NCBI RefSeq assembly: GCF_009687905.1
Contig: NZ_BLBG01000001.1
Location: 186,001 to 250,000, forward strand
Direction: 5' to 3'
Source: Lacticaseibacillus zhaodongensis
GTDB taxonomy: Bacteria; Bacillota; Bacilli; Lactobacillales; Lactobacillaceae
Length of the DNA: 64,000 bases
Position 1 is the first letter of the stretch; each line of letters begins with the position of its first letter. This document shows, one piece after another, positions 48,002 through 57,200 of the stretch. The notes under the pieces were generated by a model that did not search any database, was not told where the DNA came from, and saw only the letters and a list, made by a program, of their open reading frames with translations. The position numbers were made by a program, and so were the translations under genes.

Positions 48002-48388
48002 ATGGAAACAAAGACTTACGGCGGTCCTACACAGATTCTCGGGACCCTTGCCAACAAGGTCGCTTTCAGCTGCATCGTCGATGACCAGGGCGTTGATACC
48101 GGCTCAGATGGTAAAAAGATTATTCCTGCTGGCACTCCTGTCGGCGGCGACAACGACTTTTTAGCCGATGACCAGAAGCCACTCACTACGTCAAACGACG
48201 CTAAGGCACAAGGCGTGCTTGAGCACGACGTGGACGTCACTAGTGGCCAGGGCAATGGCACTCTCATCGTCAACGGCTACATCAACGAATACCGCTTGCC
48301 AGCAGGCGTCACCATCACTCCAGAAGCCAAGGCGGCTCTGGCAGATGGCAAGGCTGGCAAGGTCATCTTTTTCAAGCGGAACAAGTAA
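48002..48388 (+). CDS. Head decoration-type protein
   Basis: About 128 aa, beta-rich and glycine-rich, between scaffold and major capsid genes. Sequence such as VTSGQGNGTLIVNGYINEY fits small head decoration or stabiliser proteins. Strong ribosome site AGGAGGAATTAAG. Family placement by position and composition. Confidence 0.7.
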   Translation: METKTYGGPTQILGTLANKVAFSCIVDDQGVDTGSDGKKIIPAGTPVGGDNDFLADDQKPLTTSNDAKAQGVLEHDVDVTSGQGNGTLIVNGYINEYRLPAGVTITPEAKAALADGKAGKVIFFKRNK

Positions 48389-48404
48389 AGGAGTGAACAA
48401 ATAA

Positions 48405-49856
48405 ATGGCTACAAACATTTTTGACGATATCAATGCTTCTGATATCGCGACATACTGGACCACACTCCAGCAGCAGGAAGCACCTTATCTTGGTGAAATC
48501 CTGTTCCCAAGCACGCGCATTCCAACCAGTGATGTGACCTGGTTCCGTGGTCAGACTTCCGCGCCTGTACCACTTGCGCCGTCTGCGTTTGACACCAAGA
48601 CAAGCCTCCGTGGTCGTGATGGTTACACAAAGCAGTCCGTACATGCCAACTACTTCAAGGAAGGCAAGTACATCGACGAAGCCATGCGGCAGCAGTTACT
48701 GACCGTTGCTAACTCGCCAATCCAGGGGCAGAAGGATATTATCCTCAACCGGATTTTTAATGATGATGCGCAACTGATCCGTGGTGCTGCACTCACTCGC
48801 GAAATCCTGCGCATGCAGCTCCTGCAGACTGGTAAGTACAGTATTGCTGGAAACAAGCAGATCTATGCTGACGATTACCAGATGAAGGCAACCCACCAGG
48901 CAACTGCTGCTAAGGCTTGGAACGCCGATGGTGCAACACCAATCGACGATATCCGCAAGGCTAAGGACGTTGTTGGTGCTGATACTGACCAGACCATCAC
49001 TCGCGCCATCATGAACCAGAAGACCTTTGATGCTCTGCTTGCTAACGAGCAGCTTAAGTCCACCATTTTGGCAAATAACGCAAACACAGCGCTCGCTACT
49101 GTGCCTCAGACCGTGCTTCTGCAGTGGATTCAGGCCGAATATGGTCTCACCATTCAGGTTTACGACAAGTCCTACACAGGTAGCGATGGCGCTATTCACC
49201 GCTTCCTTGATGATGGCAATGTCGTATTTATGCCAGACGGTGACTTGGGCTCAACGTCCTTTGCACCAACACCAGAAGAAACTGACCTGCTTGCATCTAC
49301 AAGTGCTGACGTTTCTATCGTTGACGGCGGTGTTGCGGTCACGACCACACTGGAAACTGACCCGGTTACGAAGATGGTTCGTGTATCCCAGAACTTTGTG
49401 CCAACATTTGAAAACATCGACGGCGTATACGTACTCAAGTCTTTTAGCTCAGCCTCTGGTAGCACTACTCAGCCTACTGGAGGCACCACTAATGATGGCG
49501 GCGGTACAAAGCCAGCGGATGACAGCAAGCCAGCCGACAACACTCCTAAGACTGTAGCGGTCACTGGTGTAACTCTCGACCAGACTACGGCTAACGGTAC
49601 TGTTGGCGGCACTGCACAGCTCAAAGCGACTGTAGCTCCTGCTGACGCAACCAACACCAAGGTCACCTTTAAGTCCAGCGATGAGACTGTCGCGACCGTT
49701 GATGGCAGTGGCAAGGTCACCTTTGTCAAAGCCGGAACTGCTAAGGTAACGGCTACTACTGACGATGGCGCTAAGACTGCTGATTGCACCTTTACTATCG
49801 CTGACAAGCCAGCAGCTGACGCAGGAACAGGCACCACAACGCCGCCAGAAGCTTAG
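48405..49856 (+). CDS. Major capsid protein with C-terminal Ig-like (BIG2) domain
   Basis: About 483 aa. Residues 1-345 form the HK97-type capsid (LGEILFPSTRIPTSDVTWF, VTWFRGQ, REILRMQLLQTGKYS, YDKSYTG). A Gly/Thr/Asp/Pro linker (about 350-385) containing ADDSKPAD leads to an Ig-like BI2-type domain (VTGVTLDQTTANGTVGGTA, DETVATVDGSGKVTFVKAG). Ig domains displayed on capsids are thought to bind cell-surface sugars. AAAGGAGTG precedes ATG 48405. Confidence 0.9.
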   Translation: MATNIFDDINASDIATYWTTLQQQEAPYLGEILFPSTRIPTSDVTWFRGQTSAPVPLAPSAFDTKTSLRGRDGYTKQSVHANYFKEGKYIDEAMRQQLLTVANSPIQGQKDIILNRIFNDDAQLIRGAALTREILRMQLLQTGKYSIAGNKQIYADDYQMKATHQATAAKAWNADGATPIDDIRKAKDVVGADTDQTITRAIMNQKTFDALLANEQLKSTILANNANTALATVPQTVLLQWIQAEYGLTIQVYDKSYTGSDGAIHRFLDDGNVVFMPDGDLGSTSFAPTPEETDLLASTSADVSIVDGGVAVTTTLETDPVTKMVRVSQNFVPTFENIDGVYVLKSFSSASGSTTQPTGGTTNDGGGTKPADDSKPADNTPKTVAVTGVTLDQTTANGTVGGTAQLKATVAPADATNTKVTFKSSDETVATVDGSGKVTFVKAGTAKVTATTDDGAKTADCTFTIADKPAADAGTGTTTPPEA

Positions 49857-49871
49857 TAAGGAGGTAGTCGT

Positions 49872-50060
49872 ATGAGCTACACAACGATTAAGTCCTTTAC
49901 TGACAAGAATCCTAATTCTGCCGAAGCTCCTGGTGCACCAAAGCACATCTACTGGAAAGGTGATCGATACCCGACCAAGGGTGGCTACATTGGTGCAACA
50001 ACCAAAGCTCGTCTTGATGAACTTATTTCAGGCGGGTGGATTGAAAGGGATGATGACTAA
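49872..50060 (+). CDS. Small head-region protein
   Basis: 62 aa, AAGGAGGTAG before ATG 49872. Sequence [18 protein letters not shown] suggests a small beta fold. Between the capsid and LysM genes; no family recognised. Confidence 0.6.
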   Translation: MSYTTIKSFTDKNPNSAEAPGAPKHIYWKGDRYPTKGGYIGATTKARLDELISGGWIERDDD

Positions 50061-50230
50061 TGCCAGTTATTAACGTGGTTCGGAGTGGTCAGGCAACACG
50101 CAAAGTGCAGCCGGGTGACACGCTCTTTTCTATTGCTGAGGCTGCAGGCGTTTCTGTTGGCAGTATCCGCAAGCTTAACGACCTCAAGAGCGATGAGCTG
50201 CGGGTCGGCAAAGTTATCAAGCTCAAGTAG
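50060..50230 (+). CDS. Small LysM-domain protein
   Basis: 56 aa, essentially a single Lys[36 protein letters not shown] and GKVIKLK. LysM binds peptidoglycan or other GlcNAc polymers. ATG 50060 overlaps the previous stop. A free-standing LysM among head genes suggests a virion-surface or connector accessory; a second LysM is in the gene at 58507. Confidence 0.75.
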   Translation: MPVINVVRSGQATRKVQPGDTLFSIAEAAGVSVGSIRKLNDLKSDELRVGKVIKLK

Positions 50231-50241
50231 GAGGCGATTGC

Positions 50242-50592
50242 ATGGCTGATGATATGACCAGCAATGTTGCGAGCCGTATCAAGATCATTGCTCCGCAAAT
50301 CACGGGGCTCGATGATAGCAGCATGCAACAGTTTGCCGCTGATGCGCTTGCTGATGCGGCGGTCGATGGCTTTACGGACGACCTGTTAGAGCGAGCGGCT
50401 GGGTATCTGGCTGCTCACTATGCATTTATCGCCTTTAACCAAAATCAGAACGTCAAAAAGGAAGCCGCTGCGGTCCTGTCTCGTGAATATTTTGACTCGC
50501 AAGGGTCAGATGCTTACTTGGCAGAGTATGAGCGGCTTCTGGCGTCTCTGCAGGCAGAAAACGGCGGCGCAAGTCTAGCGAGGTTTATGTGA
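50242..50592 (+). CDS. Head-tail connector protein (DUF4054-like)
   Basis: About 116 aa, helical, with QQFAADALADAAVDGFTDDL and AAGYLAAHYAFIAF, the pattern of DUF4054 adaptor proteins. AGGAGGCG precedes ATG 50242. First of four consecutive head-completion/neck genes. Confidence 0.75.
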   Translation: MADDMTSNVASRIKIIAPQITGLDDSSMQQFAADALADAAVDGFTDDLLERAAGYLAAHYAFIAFNQNQNVKKEAAAVLSREYFDSQGSDAYLAEYERLLASLQAENGGASLARFM

Positions 50593-51026
50593 TGGTCAGT
50601 GTGGATTTAAGTATCGATGTTAGTGGCGACTCTGGCATCAAAGACATGATTGAGCGGCTCAAAGCAGCTGACAATCAAGTTGTTGAGGCTGGGGTTTTTG
50701 GCGGCTTCGCTGCTGATAAAGCAATGTGGAACGAGTATGGCACTAGTCGGGGCATTCCTGCACGGCCATTTCTCCGCAACACACTGTATGAAAAGAGCGC
50801 TAGCTGGGCCGTCTTTGTGAAGCCAGTCTTCCAGAGCATTCTGGAGGGCGGTTCGCCTGATATTGCCGGAAAGCTGGGGCCAAAGATGGCTGACGATATT
50901 CGTTCGACCATTGATGGAGGCGGCTTTGCACCACTAGCGGCCTCAACTATCGCTCGTAAGGGCAGCAGTAAGCCTTTGGTCGATACCGGTGATATGTACG
51001 GCTCTATCACGTGGAAGAAGGGGTGA
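50592..51026 (+). CDS. Neck / tail-completion protein
   Basis: About 144 aa, ATG 50592 on the previous stop (an in-frame GTG lies 3 bases upstream). Segments AMWNEYGTSRGIPARPFLR and IARKGSSKPLVDTGDMYGSI are typical of HK97 gp10-like head-tail joining proteins. Role by family resemblance and order. Confidence 0.75.
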   Translation: MVSVDLSIDVSGDSGIKDMIERLKAADNQVVEAGVFGGFAADKAMWNEYGTSRGIPARPFLRNTLYEKSASWAVFVKPVFQSILEGGSPDIAGKLGPKMADDIRSTIDGGGFAPLAASTIARKGSSKPLVDTGDMYGSITWKKG

Positions 51027-51030
51027 GTAG

Positions 51031-51444
51031 ATGAGCTTTTACATTGATGCGACGTCCATGTTTGAGACGTTTGCGACTAGCCTCATCGTCTACCCCAAGA
51101 ACACGCAAAAAGACGGCCATTATGAAGACGGTCGTTGGATTGATGACCCAGAACCGGCACCCAAAACCGTCGATGAGCCATTTATCCCGATGGGCCGCGT
51201 CAGCGACTACTCAGCAATGCTCATGACGCGTGATACTGGTGACCTGCAGCGCTACTCAGCTGAGTGGCTGTCCAAGGGTAAGTATGAGATGGGAACAGCG
51301 GTGATTGTCCACGGCGTGCGCTACATCGTGCGTGACAAAGATGACTACACTAGCTACTCCAACCTCACCATCTACTACCTGCAGGCTGACGATCAAGACC
51401 AAAAGGACGGGGATGAGAAGATTGGTACAAGCTCCACACTATGA
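51031..51444 (+). CDS. Head closure/neck protein
   Basis: About 137 aa, beta-rich, N-terminal region fits small head-closure proteins; SKGKYEMGTAVIVHGVRYIV is a conserved-looking stretch. Overlaps the next gene by 32 bases. Assigned mainly by position. Confidence 0.6.
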   Translation: MSFYIDATSMFETFATSLIVYPKNTQKDGHYEDGRWIDDPEPAPKTVDEPFIPMGRVSDYSAMLMTRDTGDLQRYSAEWLSKGKYEMGTAVIVHGVRYIVRDKDDYTSYSNLTIYYLQADDQDQKDGDEKIGTSSTL

Positions 51445-51901
51445 CTACAAGCTGCTATACAGCCTCTGCAGTGATGCATGCGAGGCTAACGGCTTGCACA
51501 TGCGCGAATTAGGCGGCAAGGGTCCACAACCTGAGCCGCCTTTTGTGTCCTTTGATATCATCTCGCCTCATATCCGTACCAGTTACGTCGAAGACGACCC
51601 GAACAATGAGTTTGCGGTCGTTTTGTCGCTGACTGTGTACGACCTTGACCGGCAGAACGCCTATCAAAGCGCAGATGCGCTGCGTCAGTGCATCGGCAGC
51701 AAGAGCCAAGACGTGATGCAAGCTCTGCGGAATGCCGGGGCAGTTCTTGAGGAACGTATGCCGCTGCAGGTCCGCAACATAACCAACATTAACGAGCCAG
51801 CAACTATGGTCGGCTTTGACTTCAAGGTTCGGGTATCCGAGCCATACACAGAGCCTGACCAGATTGAAAAGATTAATTTTGAGGAGGAAACAAATGGTTA
51901 A
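51413..51901 (+). CDS. Tail terminator-like protein
   Basis: About 162 aa from ATG 51413 (AAAAGGACGGGG upstream). Contains PEPPFVSFDIISPH and ALRNAGAVLEERMPLQVRN, the pattern of LIC_12616-type neck/terminator proteins of contractile phages. It directly precedes the sheath gene. Confidence 0.7.
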   Translation: MRRLVQAPHYDYKLLYSLCSDACEANGLHMRELGGKGPQPEPPFVSFDIISPHIRTSYVEDDPNNEFAVVLSLTVYDLDRQNAYQSADALRQCIGSKSQDVMQALRNAGAVLEERMPLQVRNITNINEPATMVGFDFKVRVSEPYTEPDQIEKINFEEETNG

Positions 51902-53084
51902 TACGCTCAGCGACGTCCAGATTATCTTGGACGTTCAGAAGCCAGCCGCGCCGGTTGAACTCGGCGAGCTGGCTATTTTTATGCCCGCAGCAGCCATGAA
52001 TTTCAAGACCTACACCGCCATGGACGACCTGTCCGCTGACGTAACAGATCCTGACGTTCTTAAAGTTGCAGAAGGCTATTTTGACCAGGACGAGCACTAC
52101 AAGGACCTGGCAATCATCTCCTACAACGACGTGACCAAGGCACTTGATGCGTACTTCAACAGCGGCTGGGAGTTTGCCACCTTGGCCGGTGCTAAGCCTG
52201 CAGCACAGACGACTACGCCACCAGCAAACACCAGCACTACGCCAACCGATTCTGGTTCTGGTGATGGCAAGACGGACGACAGCAAGCCCGCTGATGGCTC
52301 TGATACCGGTTCAGGCACATCTACCACACCGGCAGCAACGCCGGCTCCAGAAGCTGCACCAGCGCCTGCTGCGGACGATGCGCAAACAATCAGCAACTAT
52401 ATCGAAATCAAGAAGCGCCGGTTCTTCGTTGAGGGCCTGATTGCTACGACTGACACCGCCGACAACGCTGCAGACCTCAGCAAAAAGTACGACGGCAACG
52501 AACGGACGATTCTGTTTGCTTCCGGCACTACTCAGCAAGAAGCCGAGTACGGCGTTGGTGCCTTGATTGGTGAACTTGCCAACCAGGTAGTCGGCAGCAT
52601 CACCTGGAAGTTCAAGACGCTGAACGGGGTCAAGCCTACTGACTACACCCAGTCTCAGGTCAACCGGATGCATGACGCTGGCATCTTTACCTACGTCTCC
52701 AAGGCTGGCATCGAGCAGACGTCCGAAGGCCTCACCGTTTCTGGCGAGTTTATTGACGCACTGCACGGTGATGACTGGGTTAAGGCCGAGATGGAATCTC
52801 AGCTGCAGGACTTGCTTAGCCAGTCCAAGAAGATTTCATACGATACCGCTGGCATCGCGGAAATCAAGGCGGTGGCTAACACCGTCCTCACTACTGCGAC
52901 CGCTAACGGCATCGTCTTAATCGACGCCACGACAGGCAAAGGTACCTTTACTGTCACCACGGTATCACGTGCAGATACGCCAATCGAGGACATCGAGAAA
53001 CGGCAGTACAACGGCATGAGCTTCACCTACAAGCGGAGCGGCGCTATCCACGCCATCACCGTTCACGGTCTGGTTCAGCTGTAG
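51894..53084 (+). CDS. Tail sheath protein (DUF3383-like) with low-complexity insert
   Basis: About 396 aa from ATG 51894 (GAGGAGGAAAC upstream). DUF3383-type sheath core: DVQIILDVQKPAAPVELGEL at the start, RTILFASGTTQQEAEYGVGA, and IEKRQYNGMSFTYKRSGAIH at the end. Between about residues 103-165 lies a Thr/Pro/Ala/Asp-rich insert with TDDSKPAD, matching the capsid linker. Indicates a contractile tail. Confidence 0.82.
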   Translation: MVNTLSDVQIILDVQKPAAPVELGELAIFMPAAAMNFKTYTAMDDLSADVTDPDVLKVAEGYFDQDEHYKDLAIISYNDVTKALDAYFNSGWEFATLAGAKPAAQTTTPPANTSTTPTDSGSGDGKTDDSKPADGSDTGSGTSTTPAATPAPEAAPAPAADDAQTISNYIEIKKRRFFVEGLIATTDTADNAADLSKKYDGNERTILFASGTTQQEAEYGVGALIGELANQVVGSITWKFKTLNGVKPTDYTQSQVNRMHDAGIFTYVSKAGIEQTSEGLTVSGEFIDALHGDDWVKAEMESQLQDLLSQSKKISYDTAGIAEIKAVANTVLTTATANGIVLIDATTGKGTFTVTTVSRADTPIEDIEKRQYNGMSFTYKRSGAIHAITVHGLVQL

Positions 53085-53099
53085 GAAGGAGGAAACTAA

Positions 53100-53522
53100 A
53101 TGTCAGCACCTACTAAAATTCCACTCTACGATGCGCGAGAAGTTTCGCTGGTTATTGATAACCGGATTGTCCAAGGGTTCCAAGAAAATGACATGGCGGT
53201 CTTCACTGCAAAGGAAGACCGGATTCAGACTTCTGTTGATGCGCAGGGGTATCCTTCTGCAGCTGTCAACAACAACCACCTGTCCCAGTTGGTCGTTAAC
53301 CTGTCTGGCAACTCGATTGATCACCAGCGTCTCACAGAACTGGCAAACAACAGTAACCAGTTCGCTGTGACGTTGGACTCACCGATTGAAACCATCACCG
53401 CTAACCAATGCTTTATCACTAAGGTCCCTGACTCGGCTTACGGTAAGTCAACGCCAGCACGGACCTACACTATTGAAATGCTCGATGCTAACTACACCGT
53501 CCACACGCCACAGACCAATTAA
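53100..53522 (+). CDS. Tail tube protein (DUF3277-like)
   Basis: About 140 aa, beta-rich; VINDNMAVFTAKEDRIQTSV-type core seen as FQENDMAVFTAKED, then NHLSQLVVNLSGNSIDHQRL. In contractile phages DUF3277-like proteins follow the sheath and form the inner tube. AGGAAGGAGG precedes ATG 53100. Followed by a terminator. Confidence 0.78.
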   Translation: MSAPTKIPLYDAREVSLVIDNRIVQGFQENDMAVFTAKEDRIQTSVDAQGYPSAAVNNNHLSQLVVNLSGNSIDHQRLTELANNSNQFAVTLDSPIETITANQCFITKVPDSAYGKSTPARTYTIEMLDANYTVHTPQTN

Positions 53523-53526
53523 CGCC

Positions 53527-53560
53527 AAGAGCGCCGGGTTCGACTCCCAGCGCTCTTTTT
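53527..53560 (+). terminator. Terminator with tRNA-like T loop after the tube gene
   Basis: AAGAGCGC/GCGCTCTT plus GGG/CCC with one mismatch, loop TTCGACT, then T5. The loop equals a tRNA T loop. Reduces transcription into the chaperone and tape-measure genes. Confidence 0.75.
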
Positions 53561-53605
53561 GCACCATAAATTAATTTCTATCACACAAATTTTGGAGGTT
53601 ATCAA

Positions 53606-54055
53606 ATGTCAGAAGAAATTCAGAACCCAACCGCACAAGTAACAGCTGCACCAAAGCCAGCTGTACCAGCACAGCCAACGCAACCAGTACCCGCAGCAAA
53701 TGCAGCACTAAACGCCGGTGCAACGCCTGCGCAGCCCGCTCAGAGTGTGCCAACACCACAGCCATACAAGATTGATCGGCTTGGCGAGAACAAGGACTTC
53801 ACATACACCGACAAGAACGGATATGTATGGCACTACACTTTGCAGTTCCCAGGTTTGAAGAAGATGTACGAAATTCTTGATAGTTCCAACAACGATAACG
53901 GGACTACATCACAGTCCAAGCTCTACGAGAACTACCTCAAGTTTGTGGTCGTAAAGCCTGCTGGACTGACCATCGACTCATTCAACACAATTCCTGGCTT
54001 CTCTGAATTAATGAACGCGGCCGACACCTTTTGTGGCGAGCGGATTAGCCTCTAA
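53606..54055 (+). CDS. Tail assembly chaperone, first gene
   Basis: About 149 aa with a Pro/Ala/Gln-rich N-terminus and a folded part (ENKDFTYTDKNGYVWHYTLQ, IPGFSELMNAADTFC). Position between tube and tape measure is that of the gpG-like chaperone. TTTGGAGG precedes ATG 53606. The second chaperone gene overlaps its end in another frame. Confidence 0.72.
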   Translation: MSEEIQNPTAQVTAAPKPAVPAQPTQPVPAANAALNAGATPAQPAQSVPTPQPYKIDRLGENKDFTYTDKNGYVWHYTLQFPGLKKMYEILDSSNNDNGTTSQSKLYENYLKFVVVKPAGLTIDSFNTIPGFSELMNAADTFCGERISL

Positions 54056-54245
54056 ACCCAGCTGGAAAATTGAAAAGCAAGCCGACAACGAAGAACAGTA
54101 TTGGTTGCCGGTTGCTATGGGCGCGGCGACCCGTGAGGAAGTCAATTGGGCCACAGCTAGTCAACTGCAGCTCTACAACGAGATAGCAATACGCATTTTC
54201 AAGCTCAAGTACGGACAAGGGGGTTCGGACACAGATGGCGAATGA
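54033..54245 (+). CDS. Tail assembly chaperone, second gene
   Basis: About 70 aa; helical, SQLQLYNEIAIRIFKLKYGQ. Possible GTG start at 54033 lacks a ribosome site. Frame is +1 relative to the first gene; the 23-base overlap has no classical -1 slippery heptamer. It could be made by a +1 or -2 shift (gpGT-like) or by coupled initiation. Confidence 0.65.
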   Translation: MASGLASKPSWKIEKQADNEEQYWLPVAMGAATREEVNWATASQLQLYNEIAIRIFKLKYGQGGSDTDGE

Positions 54246-57200
54246 GACAACAATTCAGGTCCGAACCGCTGTTACCGGACTTGATCAGCTCGAAAAAGCC
54301 AACAGCATGATTGAAAAGCTCAAGGCAAGTGCCAAGGGCTTAGGCAGCATGAGCGGCGGTGATTCTGGCTTTAGCAAGATGACTGCCCAAATCGAGAAGG
54401 CCACGCTCAACGCCGACAAGCTGAAAGTATCACTTAAATCGGCAATGGAAGCAGGCGGCGGTCACGATAGCGGCATCACGTCGATGCAAGAGGGCCTGTC
54501 AAAGAGCACATCATCTGCTGAAAAGCTGAACAAGGCTCTGCACGAGTCCGCCAGCGCATCGAAAGGCTTCTCCGAATCACAGTCGCGGACTGTTGACTAC
54601 AACGAGCGGGCCGCTGCGTCAGCTCAAAAGATGGCCGAGTCTCACAAAGCCATTAACCAAATGGGCAACACCAATATGAACTCGGCGTCACGCTTTGCTG
54701 AATCATCAGCTAAGGCCGAGGGCTCATGGGGCAAGATTAAAGGTTCAATCAAAGATGCCCTGAGCATGTTTTCAGTGGGTATGATGGGGGCCGCCGCTGT
54801 TTCTGCAGTTGGTACCGGCATTAAAAAGGCCGTGAACCTCGGGTATGAGGGCATCAAGGAACGACAGTCAGGTCAAGCAATGTGGGCTACATCTGTTGCT
54901 GATGCTCACCCAAATGTCAGTGGTAAACAGCTGCGAAATCAATCCGCAAAGGCCAACATGGCCATGCTGTCTACCGCTATCAAGGCTGGTAACAGCTTTA
55001 ACGAAGCCAACTCAATGGCTAAGCAAGTCTATTCTTCTTCTGCTGGGAGTTACTCTGGCAACCTGAAGAAAACCCAGTCCCTAGTTAGTGGGATGTTCAA
55101 CATTCAGGATGCTAACCAGCTGAATCAAATGGATATGAACCGTTTCAAAATGTCCGTTGGTAACATCGGCGATCTTGGCAAAATGAATGGTGGGATTGCG
55201 AAATCTCTTAACTTGCTTGATGGCAAGATTGGTCAACACATTCGTGAAGAGTACACCAAAGAAACCGGTAAGCAACTGGCCAAGACAAAATCTGGCAACT
55301 GGGACTGGGGCCAGGTCAACGCGCAGACCGCCTATGCTGGGATTGATGAGTATGGACACAGCCGCGGTGTTGGTCATGCGTCCGAACGAGCTAATGCAAC
55401 GCTAGGCGGCATGACTCGGGCCGGTGGCGAATTTGTTAAGCAAGCGATGACGAACTTTGAACAAAAGTTTGCTGGCAATATTGGTAAAGCGTTTGGCGGC
55501 AAGGGCGGCATTATCACCAAAATGTCGAAGTACTTCACTAATGACAAGAACTTCCAAAATCTGGGGGATGCTGCAGGCAACAAGCTGAGTGCCTTTGCAG
55601 TTCAGATTGGTAAGGTCGCTAAAGCCGTAGCAGGCGCGGGCAAGGCAATTGCCCCGTATGTAGCTACGTTTAGCAGTGGCTTTGCCAAAGGGTTTATTGG
55701 TGAAATCAAAACTGTTGGCACTGGCATAAAAGCCACTTACGACAAGATTAAGGGCCTTGGTAAGAGCGCCAGCAAGATTATTCCACCAAAGGCTTTATCA
55801 AGCATTGGCCAAATCACCGGTAAGGTTAGCGCCTTTTTGCTTGCTCTACGTGGTTTTGGGAAGCTGCCAGGCATGGCGGGAGTGGTTTCCAAAATAGTCA
55901 CGCCGCTTACTAGCATGCTCAGCAAGCTGCCGATTGTCGGTAAAACAATCAGCAACATCATTTCTAAAATCACCGGCACCAATTCCCCACAAATGAGTGC
56001 TGGACAAACGATGATGTCTGCTGCCAACACGATGCAGGCTGCTGCCGACAAAATGCTCGGTGGTGGCACTGGAGCTGGAGGGGCGGCACTCAACCCTGAT
56101 GGCAGTGTCATGACTCGCGAAGAACTTCGCAATGGTGGCAAGAAAATGCCGTGGTACACGCGGTTCAGTCAGGAAGGCGATGAGCTCCTGAACAACGGGG
56201 CTCACGCTGCTGACCGAGGCACTTGGATGAGCCGCCTTAAAGGCAACACGCTAAGCAAGCTCGGCGGCTGGGGCGAATCATTCGCCAACTCTAAGGCCGG
56301 TGGGCTACTTAGCTCTATTGGCAGTGGCATCGGCAAGACTGGCAGTTTTCTCGAAAAAGGCAATGGCGCTCTGAACGCGCTGTTCGCTGGCGTGGACGTT
56401 GCTAATACGATGTCTAAAACCAAAGCGGGCAGTCTATCGCGACACAAGGGCGTTGGCGCTGATATTGGTAACGGCGTGGGTGCAACGCTTGGCGGCGCAG
56501 CACTCAGCGGATTAGGGCCTGCAGGTATGATTGCTGGCTCAATGGCCGGTGGTTGGCTTGGTGGTAAAGCCGGTTCGTGGATTGGCGGTCTTTTTGGTGG
56601 CAGCAAGCCAAAGAAGCGTGGCAAGTCTGCGGCTCAGATGGCTGCTGAGGCATATCAGCACGCGCAAATAGATTCACAGGCGGCATCTGTCGTAAGTCTC
56701 GGCGGTGCAGCAAATACTGCCCAGGCTAAGGCACAGTACCGATCCATTCAGAAAGCTACTCAGTCCAAGAGCAAAGGTGCGCAGCGTCATGCTGCTAATG
56801 CCTCACTCGATTATGAGAATGGTGACATGGCTAAGTACCAGGCCGAAACCAAGGCGGCAGCTAAGGATACTGCGGTGTACTACCGCAAGCAGGCTAAGGC
56901 CAAGAAGTCGGAGGTTGCATCAGCTGAACGCGCAGCGGCACGAGCCAAGAGCTCATACCGTAAGCGTGAAAAGGATAATCCTGGTGCTGTGGTCGATGAT
57001 TCCAAAGTCAAGGCAGCAAACAAGCGGCTCAGCTCTGCCCGTAAGGCAGCTCGTTCCGCTAGTGGCAAAGCTTCTCAGGCAGACAAGGACAGTATCGCGC
57101 TTGGCAACAAGTCCGCATCATCAACCAAGAAAGCAACCGAGGCTACTAAGAAACACACGGCTGCAGTTAAGAAGGACGGCGCGGCCTCTAAGAAGGCTGC

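Noticed and set aside
54030-54060. Classical -1 frameshift site in the tail chaperone overlap
   Set aside because: No X-XXY-YYZ heptamer is present and the frame relation is +1, not -1.
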